Source: Carboxylicivirga litoralis
GTDB taxonomy: Bacteria; Bacteroidota; Bacteroidia; Bacteroidales; Marinilabiliaceae
NCBI RefSeq assembly: GCF_025499605.1
Contig: NZ_JAFMVC010000004.1
Coordinates: forward strand, 124,001-188,000
Direction of reading: 5' to 3'
Length of the DNA stretch: 64,000 nucleotides
Shown here: positions 9,553 through 18,526 of the stretch, piece by piece
Numbering within the stretch: position 1 is the first letter of the stretch
Layout of the letters: every line of letters starts with the position of its first letter
The notes under the pieces: model-generated
Seen by the model: the letters and a program-made list of their open reading frames with translations, nothing else
Database searches by the model: none
Told to the model about the DNA's origin: nothing
Program-made: the position numbers and the translations under genes

Positions 9553-9745
9553 AATATGATTCACTGAGGCTTGCCTCGGGTCAGCTTTTTTCTCCCCTGA
9601 ATTCAGGGGAGATGGCCGATTTATATCGGTCAGAGGGGTTGATAAGGAAAACTCGGTTTTCTGCGAAAGCAGAAATAAAGTCGCCGAAATACCACGTGGG
9701 CTTGCCTTGGGGATAGGTGACTTTAAAAGTTTTCTTTATTTAATC
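9553..9745. repeat. Dispersed repeat, copy A (partner at 62144-62323)
   Basis: About 190 bp matching 62144-62323 along almost its whole length, with one 15-base difference in length. It contains a palindrome CTCCCCTGAATTCAGGGGAG (9591-9610), a hairpin GGCCGATTTATATCGGTC, and two similar words GAGGCTTGCCTCGGG and GTGGGCTTGCCTTGGGG near its ends. It lies after two converging genes and runs into the stop region of the ClC gene. Probably a non-coding palindromic mobile or REP/MITE-like element. Confidence 0.8.
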
Positions 9746-11518
9746 ATCCGAATAATGAATCAATACTCTTCGATAGACAGAGAAAATCTTTGATTTAGAG
9801 ACAAAGCCAAGGTACTTGCCATCTTTAACGACTGGCAGGTTCCAGGCGCTTGTATCCTCAAACTTGCGCATGACCTTATCCATGTTTTCATCGCACTCAA
9901 TCATGGCCGGAGGGAGTGACATCAGTTCCTGAACAGTTGTCTCATGATATAGTTCGTGGTTAAACATGATCTCACGGATATCATCCAGCAGCAGTATGCC
10001 TCGTAATTCATCTCTGTGGTTCACCACAGGAAATATATTACGCTTAGAGGTAGAAATGACTTTTACCAATTCGCCTAAAGTCATCTCAGGGTATACTGTT
10101 TTAAAGTCTGTTTCCAAAACCTTATCAAGCCGCATCAATGTTAATACCGCTTTATCTTTGTGGTGCGTTATAAGTTCGCCTTTTTGAGCCAGACGTTTGG
10201 TATAAAGCGAGTGAGGCTCAAAATACATAATTGTGAGGTAAGCAATGGTTGAGGTAATCATCAGTGGGATGAAAAGACCATATCCATTGGTAATTTCAGC
10301 TATCAGGAAAATAGCGGTTAAAGGGGCATGCATCACGCCTGCCATCATACCAGCCATTCCAACCAGGGTAAAGTGAGAGGATGGCACTTCGGAAAAACCT
10401 AATGTATTTATCAATCTGGCAAACAGGTAACCCGTAACACCTCCCATAAATAGTGTTGGTGCAAAAATACCACCAATACCACCACTAGCCGTTGTTGCAG
10501 CTGTGGCGAATACTTTAAAGATGATGAGCAGAATTAAAAACGCAATCAGTGCCCATGCGTTATCGTGCCATCCGTAAAAGAAACTTTCACCCATGACAGA
10601 CTGGCTATTACCATTGAGTAATGCAATAATGGTTTGGTAACCTTCACCGTAGAGTGGAGGGAATAAAAAGATTAGCAAGCTCAAGGATAAACCACCAACA
10701 ATCCATTTAGTGTAAGGGCTTTTCATCTTACCGAATTGCTTTTCGGTATTCATAATACCTCGGGTAAAGTATAATGAGATAAAACCGGCAATAATACCAA
10801 GCAATACATAATACGGAATGTTATTAAGATGAAAAGGTGCTTCAAGCGTAAAGGCAAATTCGGCCCCTTTTCCCAAAAAGAAATAGGCTATGGTTGAAGC
10901 TGTAATCGCTGAGATTAATAAGGGAACAATAGATGCCATGGTCAGGTCGAGCATCAGCACTTCTAACGTAAAAACAAGCCCGGCGATCGGTGCTTTAAAG
11001 ATGCCGGCAATGGCGCCTGCTGCACCACATCCCATCAGAAGGATGATGGTTTTATAATTCATCCGGAACAGACGGCCTAATGTTGACCCAATGGATGCAC
11101 CGGTTAATACAATGGGGGCCTCGGCTCCAACCGAACCGCCAAATCCGATGGTAAAAGTACTGGTGATGATGGATGAATAATTGTTATGACTTTTGATATG
11201 ACCACCTCGTTTAGAAATGGCGTATAATATTTTACTAACACCATGACCAAGACTGTCTTTTACAAAAAACTTAATAATGAGAATGGTTATTAAAATACCA
11301 ATCATCGGGTAGGCCAGATAGAGGTAGTTTCTGTTTTCTAAATTAAAATTTTCGGTCAGCAAATGGTGAGTAAAGTGCACGGCATTTTTAAGCGTAACAG
11401 CTGCTAGTCCGCTAAACACACCAACCAGTAGGCTTAATATTAATATAAAATGCTTCTGGCTAATGTTTTTAACCCTCCAAATAAGAATTTTCCCGATGAT
11501 TCTATTAAGCTTGCTCAT
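9740..11518 (-). CDS. ClC-family chloride channel/antiporter with CBS pair (paralog 1)
   Basis: 592 aa from the ATG at 11518; a frame extension to 11539 would begin with TTG upstream of a possible -7 box (TACTTTTG, 11533 to 11526), so I prefer 11518. Ten or more hydrophobic segments carry ClC motifs: GHGVSKI, GGSVGAEAPIVLTG with the gating Glu at about residue 133, and GGIGGIFAPTLFMGG. A C-terminal CBS pair (about 440-585) is expected to bind an adenosine nucleotide. The GAEAP form differs from the usual GxEGP of its paralog at 13978. Moves chloride or another small anion across the inner membrane; transporter or channel not decidable. The 3' end overlaps the dispersed repeat. Confidence 0.9.
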   Translation of the reverse strand: MSKLNRIIGKILIWRVKNISQKHFILILSLLVGVFSGLAAVTLKNAVHFTHHLLTENFNLENRNYLYLAYPMIGILITILIIKFFVKDSLGHGVSKILYAISKRGGHIKSHNNYSSIITSTFTIGFGGSVGAEAPIVLTGASIGSTLGRLFRMNYKTIILLMGCGAAGAIAGIFKAPIAGLVFTLEVLMLDLTMASIVPLLISAITASTIAYFFLGKGAEFAFTLEAPFHLNNIPYYVLLGIIAGFISLYFTRGIMNTEKQFGKMKSPYTKWIVGGLSLSLLIFLFPPLYGEGYQTIIALLNGNSQSVMGESFFYGWHDNAWALIAFLILLIIFKVFATAATTASGGIGGIFAPTLFMGGVTGYLFARLINTLGFSEVPSSHFTLVGMAGMMAGVMHAPLTAIFLIAEITNGYGLFIPLMITSTIAYLTIMYFEPHSLYTKRLAQKGELITHHKDKAVLTLMRLDKVLETDFKTVYPEMTLGELVKVISTSKRNIFPVVNHRDELRGILLLDDIREIMFNHELYHETTVQELMSLPPAMIECDENMDKVMRKFEDTSAWNLPVVKDGKYLGFVSKSKIFSVYRRVLIHYSDD

Positions 11519-11627
11519 AATGGCGCAAAAGTAATACAAATTAAGTGAGTAGGCTTTCGCTTAAATCGATTTTTAACGAATGTTAATAGAATAAGTCTTT
11601 ATGAATCCGGGTTAAAGCGAGAGTAAT

Positions 11628-11657
11628 AAAAAAGAGGAAGTTATTGCCTCCTCTTTT
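11628..11657 (-). terminator. Terminator of the NUMOD4-HNH gene
   Basis: Stem AAAAGAGGA (11630-11638) with TCCTCTTTT (11649-11657); on the minus strand it is followed by a run of T (TTTTTT). Sits just after the stop at 11680. Confidence 0.65.
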
Positions 11658-11679
11658 AAATATCATCTTGGATATGTTT

Positions 11680-12243
11680 TTACATTTTAGGCTCAATCTC
11701 TGCCCAATTCTCTTTTCGGGCAATTCGGCTGACCTGCATTTCACTCACGCAAAACATTTTGGCTATCAGGTTTTGTTTGACGCCTTTTTCAAGCATGCCT
11801 TTAATAACGGCTACGTCATCTTTCGATAGCTTGGAACTGGTTACTACTTTTCCTGCTTTCTTGCGAGCTTCCTGCAATACTTTATGCATGCGCTTATAAC
11901 TCTCGGCTTTTGTCACCCATTGTAGGTTAGTGTAGTAATTGTTCTGTTTGTTCCAGTCCAGGTGAATAACAACATCCTGATCCTCTGCTGTTTTGTCAAC
12001 GAAATATTCAGCGGTAAGCTTATGCACTAAGAATGATTTCTTCTGTCCTTCTACTCGTAAGCTCACATTAAAAAAGCCTTTTATATTGCCCAGCTTAACA
12101 ATACGGCCATTTACTTTATCGTAGCAATAGCTTTTAATACGACCATAATTACTTATTTCGTATTTTTTATCTGTAAACGTAAGCTCTTTCCAGTGCTCAT
12201 CATCAATTTTTCTAAGCTTACGTTCATTCATGTTCGGTTTCAT
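11680..12243 (-). CDS. NUMOD4-HNH protein with C-terminal helix-turn-helix
   Basis: 187 aa. An N-terminal NUMOD4 module (HWKELTFTDKKYEISNYGRI, about residues 17-36) is followed by an HNH_3-like fold (VHKLTAEYFVD, then VIHLDWNKQNNYYTNLQWVT, about 73-113). These keep the His and Asn positions of homing-endonuclease-like HNH domains. The C-terminal 50 residues (SKLSKDDVAVIKGMLEKGV, then LIAKMFCVSEMQVSRIARK) look like a resolvase-type helix-turn-helix. Homing endonucleases of this type normally live in phages or introns; here the gene is free-standing between housekeeping genes with its own terminator. It may be a domesticated DNA-binding regulator rather than an active nuclease (inference). Confidence 0.75.
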   Translation of the reverse strand: MKPNMNERKLRKIDDEHWKELTFTDKKYEISNYGRIKSYCYDKVNGRIVKLGNIKGFFNVSLRVEGQKKSFLVHKLTAEYFVDKTAEDQDVVIHLDWNKQNNYYTNLQWVTKAESYKRMHKVLQEARKKAGKVVTSSKLSKDDVAVIKGMLEKGVKQNLIAKMFCVSEMQVSRIARKENWAEIEPKM

Positions 12244-12503
12244 TGCTCTTTTAGGTTAAAGGTTGAAAATTAGATTAATGTTACCTGATATATTTAAGTT
12301 ATGTCCTCACTTTTTTATGAGATGTATGATGTAGAGAAATTCTACTAACAGTTAAAAGGTAACAGCAAAAGTATGAAAAAGGATTTGGCTATTCAATATC
12401 TTATTGACTTTTAGTGCTGTTAAAAAAAGTTAAGCCCTGTGAAACTAACCTTTAGCGAAGAATAGTAGACGTGAGTAAATAGTACTACTTAAGTGCATTT
12501 TCA

Positions 12504-12511
12504 TATCTTTG
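12504..12511 (+). promoter_or_regulatory. Promoter -7 box of the GroES-like/dus operon
   Basis: TATCTTTG matches TAnnTTTG exactly and lies 20 bases before the ATG at 12531. No good -33 box. The rest of 12244-12503 is AT-rich with nothing recognisable. Confidence 0.6.
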
Positions 12512-12530
12512 CAGGCAAAATATTATTACA

Positions 12531-12914
12531 ATGACGTTAGGTATAGATGATAAGGAACTTGAGAAGTTTATTTTGGTAGGCGATCGTATATTGTTAAAGC
12601 CAAAAGTGCCGCAAAGTAAAACGAAATCTGGATTATACCTGCCTCCAAGTGTTCAGGAAAAAGAAAAAGTACACAGTGGATACATTGTAAAGGTTGGGCC
12701 AGGTTATCCTATACCAACTTCGCCTGACGATGATGAAGTTTGGAAAAAGAAGGAGGATGCCATTAAATATGTGCCATTACAACCCAAGGAAGGAGATTTG
12801 GCAATTTATTTGCAGAGTGGAGGTTACGAAATAGAATACAAAAAAGAGAAATATGTGATTGTCTCTCAGTCAGCTGTTTTAATGGTGATTAGAGACGAAG
12901 GCTTGTTTGAATAA
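12531..12914 (+). CDS. Orphan GroES (Cpn10)-like protein
   Basis: 127 aa. Cpn10 fold signatures: a first strand FILVGDRILLKPKVPQSKTK (about residues 13-32), a mobile-loop-like SGLYLPPSVQEKE, then VHSGYIVKVGPGYPIP, and a late YEIEYKKEKYVIVSQSAVL. It is longer than GroES (about 95 aa) owing to a charged insert (about 64-82, DDDEVWKKKEDAIKYVPLQ) before GDLAIYLQSGG. No groEL is nearby, so it is not the main co-chaperonin gene. 12 bases separate it from dus. The function of this variant is unknown. Confidence 0.75.
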   Translation: MTLGIDDKELEKFILVGDRILLKPKVPQSKTKSGLYLPPSVQEKEKVHSGYIVKVGPGYPIPTSPDDDEVWKKKEDAIKYVPLQPKEGDLAIYLQSGGYEIEYKKEKYVIVSQSAVLMVIRDEGLFE

Positions 12915-12926
12915 GATATTGCTTAA

Positions 12927-13967
12927 ATGGGAGATAGAATAATTACTAATAAAGCCAATTACTGGAAAGAGAGTGAAGGGCCAACCTGGGCTTTGGCACC
13001 AATGGAGGATGTGACTGATACCGTATTTCGTGAAGTGGTGATGCGTTTGTCTAGTCCGGGGAACCTGCATTTACTTTTTAGCGAATTTTTATCAACCGAT
13101 GGTTTTTGTCATCCGGTGGGGAAAGATAAGGTGGTGCACCGTTTTCATATTAATGAAAGTGAGATGGAGTTGGTTAAGCGCGACAATGTGAAGCTGGTGG
13201 CTCAAATTTGGGGAACAGATCCGGAGAAGTTTTACAAGACAGCTCAATATATTGCCAACGAAACGATTTTTGATGGCATTGATATCAACATGGGCTGCCC
13301 AATGAAAAATATTATCAAAAAAGGTGCTTGTTCAGCCTTGATAAATACACCAGAGCTGGCTCGGGAAATAATAACTGCTGTGCACGAAGCAAGTGACTTG
13401 CCTTTGAGCGTTAAAACACGAGTTGGGTTTAAATCAGTTGTAACGGAATCGTGGATATCTAACTTGTTGCAATCAGAAGCAGACGCTCTAATAGTACATG
13501 GGCGTATACAGAAAATGATGTCGGAAGGAGAGGCTGACTGGAATGAGATTGGTAAGTCGGTTGAGTTAAGAAATCAGATTAATCCAGGTATGAAGTTACT
13601 GGGCAATGGTGATGTGATGTCAATAGAAGAGTCTCTGGATAAAGTGTTGGAGTACGGTGTGGATGGTGTCATGGTTGGGCGCGGCATTTTTCATAATCCG
13701 TGGTTTTATAATACTGCTTATTCACCTTCAATGGAAGAAAGGGTAGAAGCCTTAAGAATGCACTCTGAGTTGTACGCTAAAACATGGAACGGGATTAAGC
13801 CCTGGGCGATTTTAAAACGATTCTTTAAAATTTACACCAATAGTTTCCCGGGAGCCGTGCAATTGCGTGCTCAGCTGATGGAAACCAATGGTCTTGAGGA
13901 GGTGGAGATCATCCTTAATGACTTTTTAAAAGAGCAAGAGGAACGACGTCTGGCAAAAGAAGCCTAG
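12927..13967 (+). CDS. tRNA-dihydrouridine synthase family protein
   Basis: 346 aa. FMN/NADPH enzyme reducing uridines in the tRNA D-loop. Visible: the Dus start motif LAPMEDVTDTVFR (about residues 23-35), the catalytic motif INMGCPMKNIIKKGACSAL with Cys124, the phosphate-binding strand SVKTRVGF, and a C-terminal GNGDVMS then GVMVGRGIFHNPW. Co-transcribed with the GroES-like gene (12-base gap). Converges with the second ClC gene with only 10 bases between stops. Which Dus subclass (A, B, C) cannot be fixed here. Confidence 0.93.
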   Translation: MGDRIITNKANYWKESEGPTWALAPMEDVTDTVFREVVMRLSSPGNLHLLFSEFLSTDGFCHPVGKDKVVHRFHINESEMELVKRDNVKLVAQIWGTDPEKFYKTAQYIANETIFDGIDINMGCPMKNIIKKGACSALINTPELAREIITAVHEASDLPLSVKTRVGFKSVVTESWISNLLQSEADALIVHGRIQKMMSEGEADWNEIGKSVELRNQINPGMKLLGNGDVMSIEESLDKVLEYGVDGVMVGRGIFHNPWFYNTAYSPSMEERVEALRMHSELYAKTWNGIKPWAILKRFFKIYTNSFPGAVQLRAQLMETNGLEEVEIILNDFLKEQEERRLAKEA

Positions 13968-13977
13968 GAGTTATCTC

Positions 13978-15744
13978 CTATGAAAACATCTTTAACTGAT
14001 TTCGATAGGCGGTAAATGCGTTGGCTCGTGAGATGAAGCCCAGGTATTTACCTTTATCGATAACAGCAATGTTGAAGCGGCTCGATTTTCTGAACATTTC
14101 CACCAGGTCTTCCATTGTGTCGTCAGGACTAATATAATAGGCTGGCATATACATAAGGTCTTTTACCAAGGTGGTTTTGTACAGTTCTGGTTTGAATATG
14201 ATTTTTCGGATATCATCCATTTTGATCATGCCATGTAGCTGCCCTTCTTCATCTACAACAGGAAATAAGTTGCGGTGTGCCTCAGAGATAACCGCCACTA
14301 AGTCACCCAATGTAGCATCTGGTTTTATCTTGGCAAAATCAGTTTCAATCAGGTTCTTAACCTCCATCATGGTTAGTATGGCGTGGTCTTTATCGTGTGT
14401 AATCAATTCGCGACGCTTAGCCAATTGATGGGTATAAACCGAATGTTTTTCAAATGTTTTAGTCGTAGCAAATGAAGCGGTAGCAGTTATCATAAGCGGT
14501 AAAAACATCTCATAACCGCCTGATAAGTCTGCAATTAAAAAGATGCCAGTTAAAGGCGCCTGTAAGACACCAGCAATCAGCCCAGCCATGCCAATCAAAG
14601 CAAAATTAGGCACATGTAATTGATGGATTCCTAATTTATTAACAATTGAGGCGAATAATAACCCTGTATTGGCACCCATAAACAAGGTTGGTGCAAAGAT
14701 GCCTCCAACGCCACCACTGCCAAAGGTTAATGAAGCTGCTACTACTTTTAGTAAAATAATGATACTAAGGATAGAAGCCATAGCGGCAAAATTATCTGTT
14801 AAGGAAGCAAAAATAGAACCGTCAAAAATATGACTGGCATTACCAGCAAGCGCCTGGTTAATGAATTCATAGCCTTCACCATATAGCGATGGGAAAAAGA
14901 ATAGCAGCGTTCCCAGTATTAGTGTGCCTACCAGAAAGCGAATACGGTTCTTTTTAAATCTTTCAAACCACAGTTCAATTAATATATATACATGCGTGAA
15001 ATAGGTGGCCACAAACCCAGCTATTATTCCTAAAACCACGTAATAGGCTAAGTCAATCATTTCATAGGTGGTGGTTACCTCAAATGGATAGACAACCTCT
15101 TGCCCCATAAATAAATACGAAGTAACAACAGCCGATATTGACGCCATTAAAATAGGAACTAACGACGCCAGAGTTAAATCAAGCATAATCACTTCCAGTG
15201 CAAACACAATGGCAGCAATAGGCGCCTTAAAAATAGCCGCCATAGCTCCGGCACAGGCACAACCTAACAGTAGTTTGATCTGGCGGTAATTTAAACGAAA
15301 GAGCTGACCGATGTTACTGCCTATTGCCGCTCCTGTTGATACAGTGGGGCCCTCCAACCCCACGCTACCACCAAATCCAACAGTTAATGCACTTGTTATG
15401 ATAGATGAAAACATGTTATGTCGGTTCATCTGCCCCTGATTCTTAGAAATAGCATAGAGCACATTAGGAATACCATGACGCACCGGGCGTTTAATTATAT
15501 ATTTAATAAATAGCACAGATAGTAATATCCCAATAGATGGGGTGATTAGGTATAAGTACCCTTTACTGCTCTGTGTATAATGATGAACTAACTCACTGAT
15601 AAAATGTACTGAGTTTTTAATGATTACAGCAGCTAAGCCCGCTCCAACACCCACCAATATGCTCAAAATCATCATGAACTGGCGGTTGCTGACATGCCTT
15701 AAACGCCATACTAAAAACTGTCTGAAAAGGGATTTTCGATTCAT
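13978..15744 (-). CDS. ClC-family chloride channel/antiporter with CBS pair (paralog 2)
   Basis: 588 aa from the ATG at 15744 (the frame extension to 15765 starts with TTG). Same architecture as the gene at 9740: ClC membrane domain with RHGIPNVLYAIS, FGGSVGLEGPTVSTG (gating Glu about residue 131, canonical GxEGP) and GGVGGIFAPTLFMGA, then two CBS domains from about residue 440. Both paralogs lie on the minus strand, separated by three unrelated genes. This points to an old duplication followed by divergence of the selectivity-filter motif (GAEAP against GLEGP). Confidence 0.92.
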   Translation of the reverse strand: MNRKSLFRQFLVWRLRHVSNRQFMMILSILVGVGAGLAAVIIKNSVHFISELVHHYTQSSKGYLYLITPSIGILLSVLFIKYIIKRPVRHGIPNVLYAISKNQGQMNRHNMFSSIITSALTVGFGGSVGLEGPTVSTGAAIGSNIGQLFRLNYRQIKLLLGCACAGAMAAIFKAPIAAIVFALEVIMLDLTLASLVPILMASISAVVTSYLFMGQEVVYPFEVTTTYEMIDLAYYVVLGIIAGFVATYFTHVYILIELWFERFKKNRIRFLVGTLILGTLLFFFPSLYGEGYEFINQALAGNASHIFDGSIFASLTDNFAAMASILSIIILLKVVAASLTFGSGGVGGIFAPTLFMGANTGLLFASIVNKLGIHQLHVPNFALIGMAGLIAGVLQAPLTGIFLIADLSGGYEMFLPLMITATASFATTKTFEKHSVYTHQLAKRRELITHDKDHAILTMMEVKNLIETDFAKIKPDATLGDLVAVISEAHRNLFPVVDEEGQLHGMIKMDDIRKIIFKPELYKTTLVKDLMYMPAYYISPDDTMEDLVEMFRKSSRFNIAVIDKGKYLGFISRANAFTAYRNQLKMFS

Positions 15745-15973
15745 GGATTTTGATTGTAATAGCAAGGTAACAAAAAAGTGTAGATTTTGACTTTGTTGTA
15801 TAAAAGATGTTGTTTAAATAGATTGAAGATATCTTCTCTTTTAAGCCGGATAATGTAGGTGCTAAGTTTTTTCAATATACAATTGATTTCTTATACGTAA
15901 TGCATTTTAATCCATGGTGATAAACCTTTTTGCTAATATAGTGTTTAAAACTAAAACCTGTAGCGTTAAACAA

Positions 15974-18367
15974 ATGAGGCAATTATTCTTTCTTTTATTC
16001 ATCCTTTTAAGTAGTACGAATATTTATGCTCAAACAGGTAGTTTAAAAGGTTTGGTTAAAGATGCTTATACTAATCGCCCCATTCCATTTGTTAATGTCA
16101 TTGTTTATGAGTCGACAATTGGGACCATCACCGATACTCTTGGTCGTTTTGAACTGAAGGATGTGAAAGCTGGTTTTGTGCGTTTGCAATTATCATCTAT
16201 AGGTTACCAATCAAAGGTGAGCGAAGAATTGAATGTATCGCATGTACGATCCAACTACATTGAAATAACCCTTGAGGCTGTATCTGAAAATCTGGATGAG
16301 GTACAGATAACCGCTTCACCATATGTTGTTAAAGCAGAAGCTCCGGTGTCTTTACGGCGAATTGGGATTGACCAAATTGAGAAAAGTGCAGGTGCTAATC
16401 GCGATATTTCTAAAGTACTGCAGTCGTTTCCCGGTGTTGGTAGTGCCAGTAGTTTTCGCAACGATTTATTTGTGCGTGGTGGTGGTCCATCAGAAAATCG
16501 TTTTTTTATCGATGGCATTGAAATACCGAATTTAAATCATTTTACTACTCAAGGAGCGTCTGGCGGTCCGGTCGGTATTTTAAATGTTGATTTCATTCGG
16601 GAAGTTGATTTTTATTCCAGTGCTTTCCCGGTTTCTAAGGGTAATGCTCTTAGTTCGGTTTTTGAATTTAAGCAGATTGATGTGCGCGAGGATAAACCGC
16701 ATTTTAAAGGTTCAGTTGGTGCGTCAGAGTTATCTTTAACTACAACAGCTCCGATAAGCGAAAAAACAGGGATGATTGCTTCTGTTCGACGTTCTTATTT
16801 ACAGTTTCTATTCGATGCGTTAGGCTTACCTTTTTTGCCAACTTTTACCGATTTTCAATTTAAGACACGAACGCGAATTGATGATAAAAATGAAATCATA
16901 TTTTTGGGTGTAGGCGCTATTGATAAGTTTAAATTAAATAGAAATGCCGAACCAACAGAAGAGAACAACTATATTTTAAATTACCTACCTGTTAATAATC
17001 AATGGAATTATACCGTTGGAGCTGTTTATAAGCATTACCTGGAGCGAAGTTATTTGTCGTTTTATATAAGTCGTAATCATTTAAACAACAAGGCATACAA
17101 GTACCAGGAAAATATTGAGATGCCAGAAAACCTTCTAACCGATTATTCTTCAGATGAAATAGAAAATAAATTCAGGGTTGAATACACTGCACGACCTAAT
17201 GATTTCACCATTAATGTTGGATTTGGAACGCAGTATGTTCAGTATTTTAACGATACTTATTACAAGGTTTTTGAGGATGATCAGCCATCTGTGATTGACT
17301 ATTCGTCAGAATTGACTTTTGTAAAATGGTCAGTTTTTGGTTCGGTTTCTCATCCTTTTATTAATAATCGTTTGACGTTTTCGGCTGGCATTCGATTGGA
17401 TGCGAATAGCTACTCTGCGGAGATGAATCGTTTGTGGGAGCAGTTTAGCCCGCGTATTGCAGCTTCGTATATGTTATTGCCCGATGTGTATTTGAATATG
17501 AATGTTGGGCGTTACTATCAGCATCCGGCCTATACAACAATGGGCTATCGAAATAGTGATGGCGAATTGTTGAATAAAAGTAATGGACTTTCTTATCTTA
17601 AATCAGACCATTGGGTGGGCGGGATTGAATATCGTCCTAATAAACTTACACGTTTAACTTTAGAAGGATTTTATAAAAGGTATGATGCTTATCCGTTCTC
17701 CGTTAAAGATTCAATATCAATGGCTAGTAAGGGGGGGGATTTTGGTATTTTTGGTGATGAGGAAGTAACATCTTCATCAAAAGGAAAAGCCTATGGTGTA
17801 GAATTGATGATACGAACCCGTACTAATAATGGTTTTAGCATGATTACAGCCTATACTTATGTACGAAGTGAGTTTACCGATTGGCAAAATAAATATGTGC
17901 CATCGTCGTGGGATAGTAAGCACTTGTTTACGTTTACAGGTAACAAAGCTTTGGGAAAAAACTGGGATATTGGTGTTAAATGGCGCTACGTTGGCGGTTT
18001 GCCTTATACACCTTACGATTACGATAAGTCATCATTGGTGCAGGCCTGGGATGCACAAAACCGTCAATACCTCGATTATTCAAAGTTTAATACCCAACGA
18101 CTAGCCAGTTTTCATCAGTTGGATTTACGAATTGATAAAACCTGGTACCTGAAAGAAATGACACTGGGTTTTTACATTGATATTCAGAACCTGTATAATC
18201 AAAAGTCAGAAGATGCCCCCGAGCTAATACAGGTATTGGACGACAATAACCAACCAATTATTATAAACCCGGATGCTCCAACAGAACAGCAGCGCTACGC
18301 ATTAAAAGAGTTGACCACCACTTCGGGCACTATTTTACCAACCATTGGTTTAATGATTGAATTTTAA
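15974..18367 (+). CDS. TonB-dependent outer-membrane receptor with carboxypeptidase-regulatory-like domain
   Basis: 797 aa from the ATG at 15974. An in-frame ATG at 15914 would put 20 residues in front of the signal peptide MRQLFFLLFILLSS...AQ and is less likely. Domains: an N-terminal CarboxypepD_reg-like fold (GSLKGLVKDAYTNRPIPFV), a plug (about residues 100-230, with NRDISKVLQSFPGV and DLFVRGGGPSENRFFIDG), and a 22-strand barrel to the C-terminal strand ILPTIGLMIEF. Imports an unknown ligand with TonB energy. No SusD partner follows, so it is not a SusCD pair. A run of eight G at 17731-17738 inside the coding region is a possible slipped-strand site. Confidence 0.9.
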   Translation: MRQLFFLLFILLSSTNIYAQTGSLKGLVKDAYTNRPIPFVNVIVYESTIGTITDTLGRFELKDVKAGFVRLQLSSIGYQSKVSEELNVSHVRSNYIEITLEAVSENLDEVQITASPYVVKAEAPVSLRRIGIDQIEKSAGANRDISKVLQSFPGVGSASSFRNDLFVRGGGPSENRFFIDGIEIPNLNHFTTQGASGGPVGILNVDFIREVDFYSSAFPVSKGNALSSVFEFKQIDVREDKPHFKGSVGASELSLTTTAPISEKTGMIASVRRSYLQFLFDALGLPFLPTFTDFQFKTRTRIDDKNEIIFLGVGAIDKFKLNRNAEPTEENNYILNYLPVNNQWNYTVGAVYKHYLERSYLSFYISRNHLNNKAYKYQENIEMPENLLTDYSSDEIENKFRVEYTARPNDFTINVGFGTQYVQYFNDTYYKVFEDDQPSVIDYSSELTFVKWSVFGSVSHPFINNRLTFSAGIRLDANSYSAEMNRLWEQFSPRIAASYMLLPDVYLNMNVGRYYQHPAYTTMGYRNSDGELLNKSNGLSYLKSDHWVGGIEYRPNKLTRLTLEGFYKRYDAYPFSVKDSISMASKGGDFGIFGDEEVTSSSKGKAYGVELMIRTRTNNGFSMITAYTYVRSEFTDWQNKYVPSSWDSKHLFTFTGNKALGKNWDIGVKWRYVGGLPYTPYDYDKSSLVQAWDAQNRQYLDYSKFNTQRLASFHQLDLRIDKTWYLKEMTLGFYIDIQNLYNQKSEDAPELIQVLDDNNQPIIINPDAPTEQQRYALKELTTTSGTILPTIGLMIEF

Positions 18368-18526
18368 TTGATGGAAATTAGGAGATTGAAAACATTCAAA
18401 TGAATGTTTTTTCTTAGCTTTATATGTTGACACCTGAATAGCAATAAAACTTTAGTTTGAGCACAGCAATTTGCATATTTGTTTTATGTTGCTGGCAGTT
18501 AATTGATTTAGTCAGAAAGGAATTAA

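Noticed and set aside
11680-12243. Phage or prophage remnant because of HNH/NUMOD4
   Set aside because: No other phage genes, attachment sites or composition change around it.
15914-15973. Upstream ATG of the TonB-dependent receptor
   Set aside because: Would place 20 residues before a good signal peptide.
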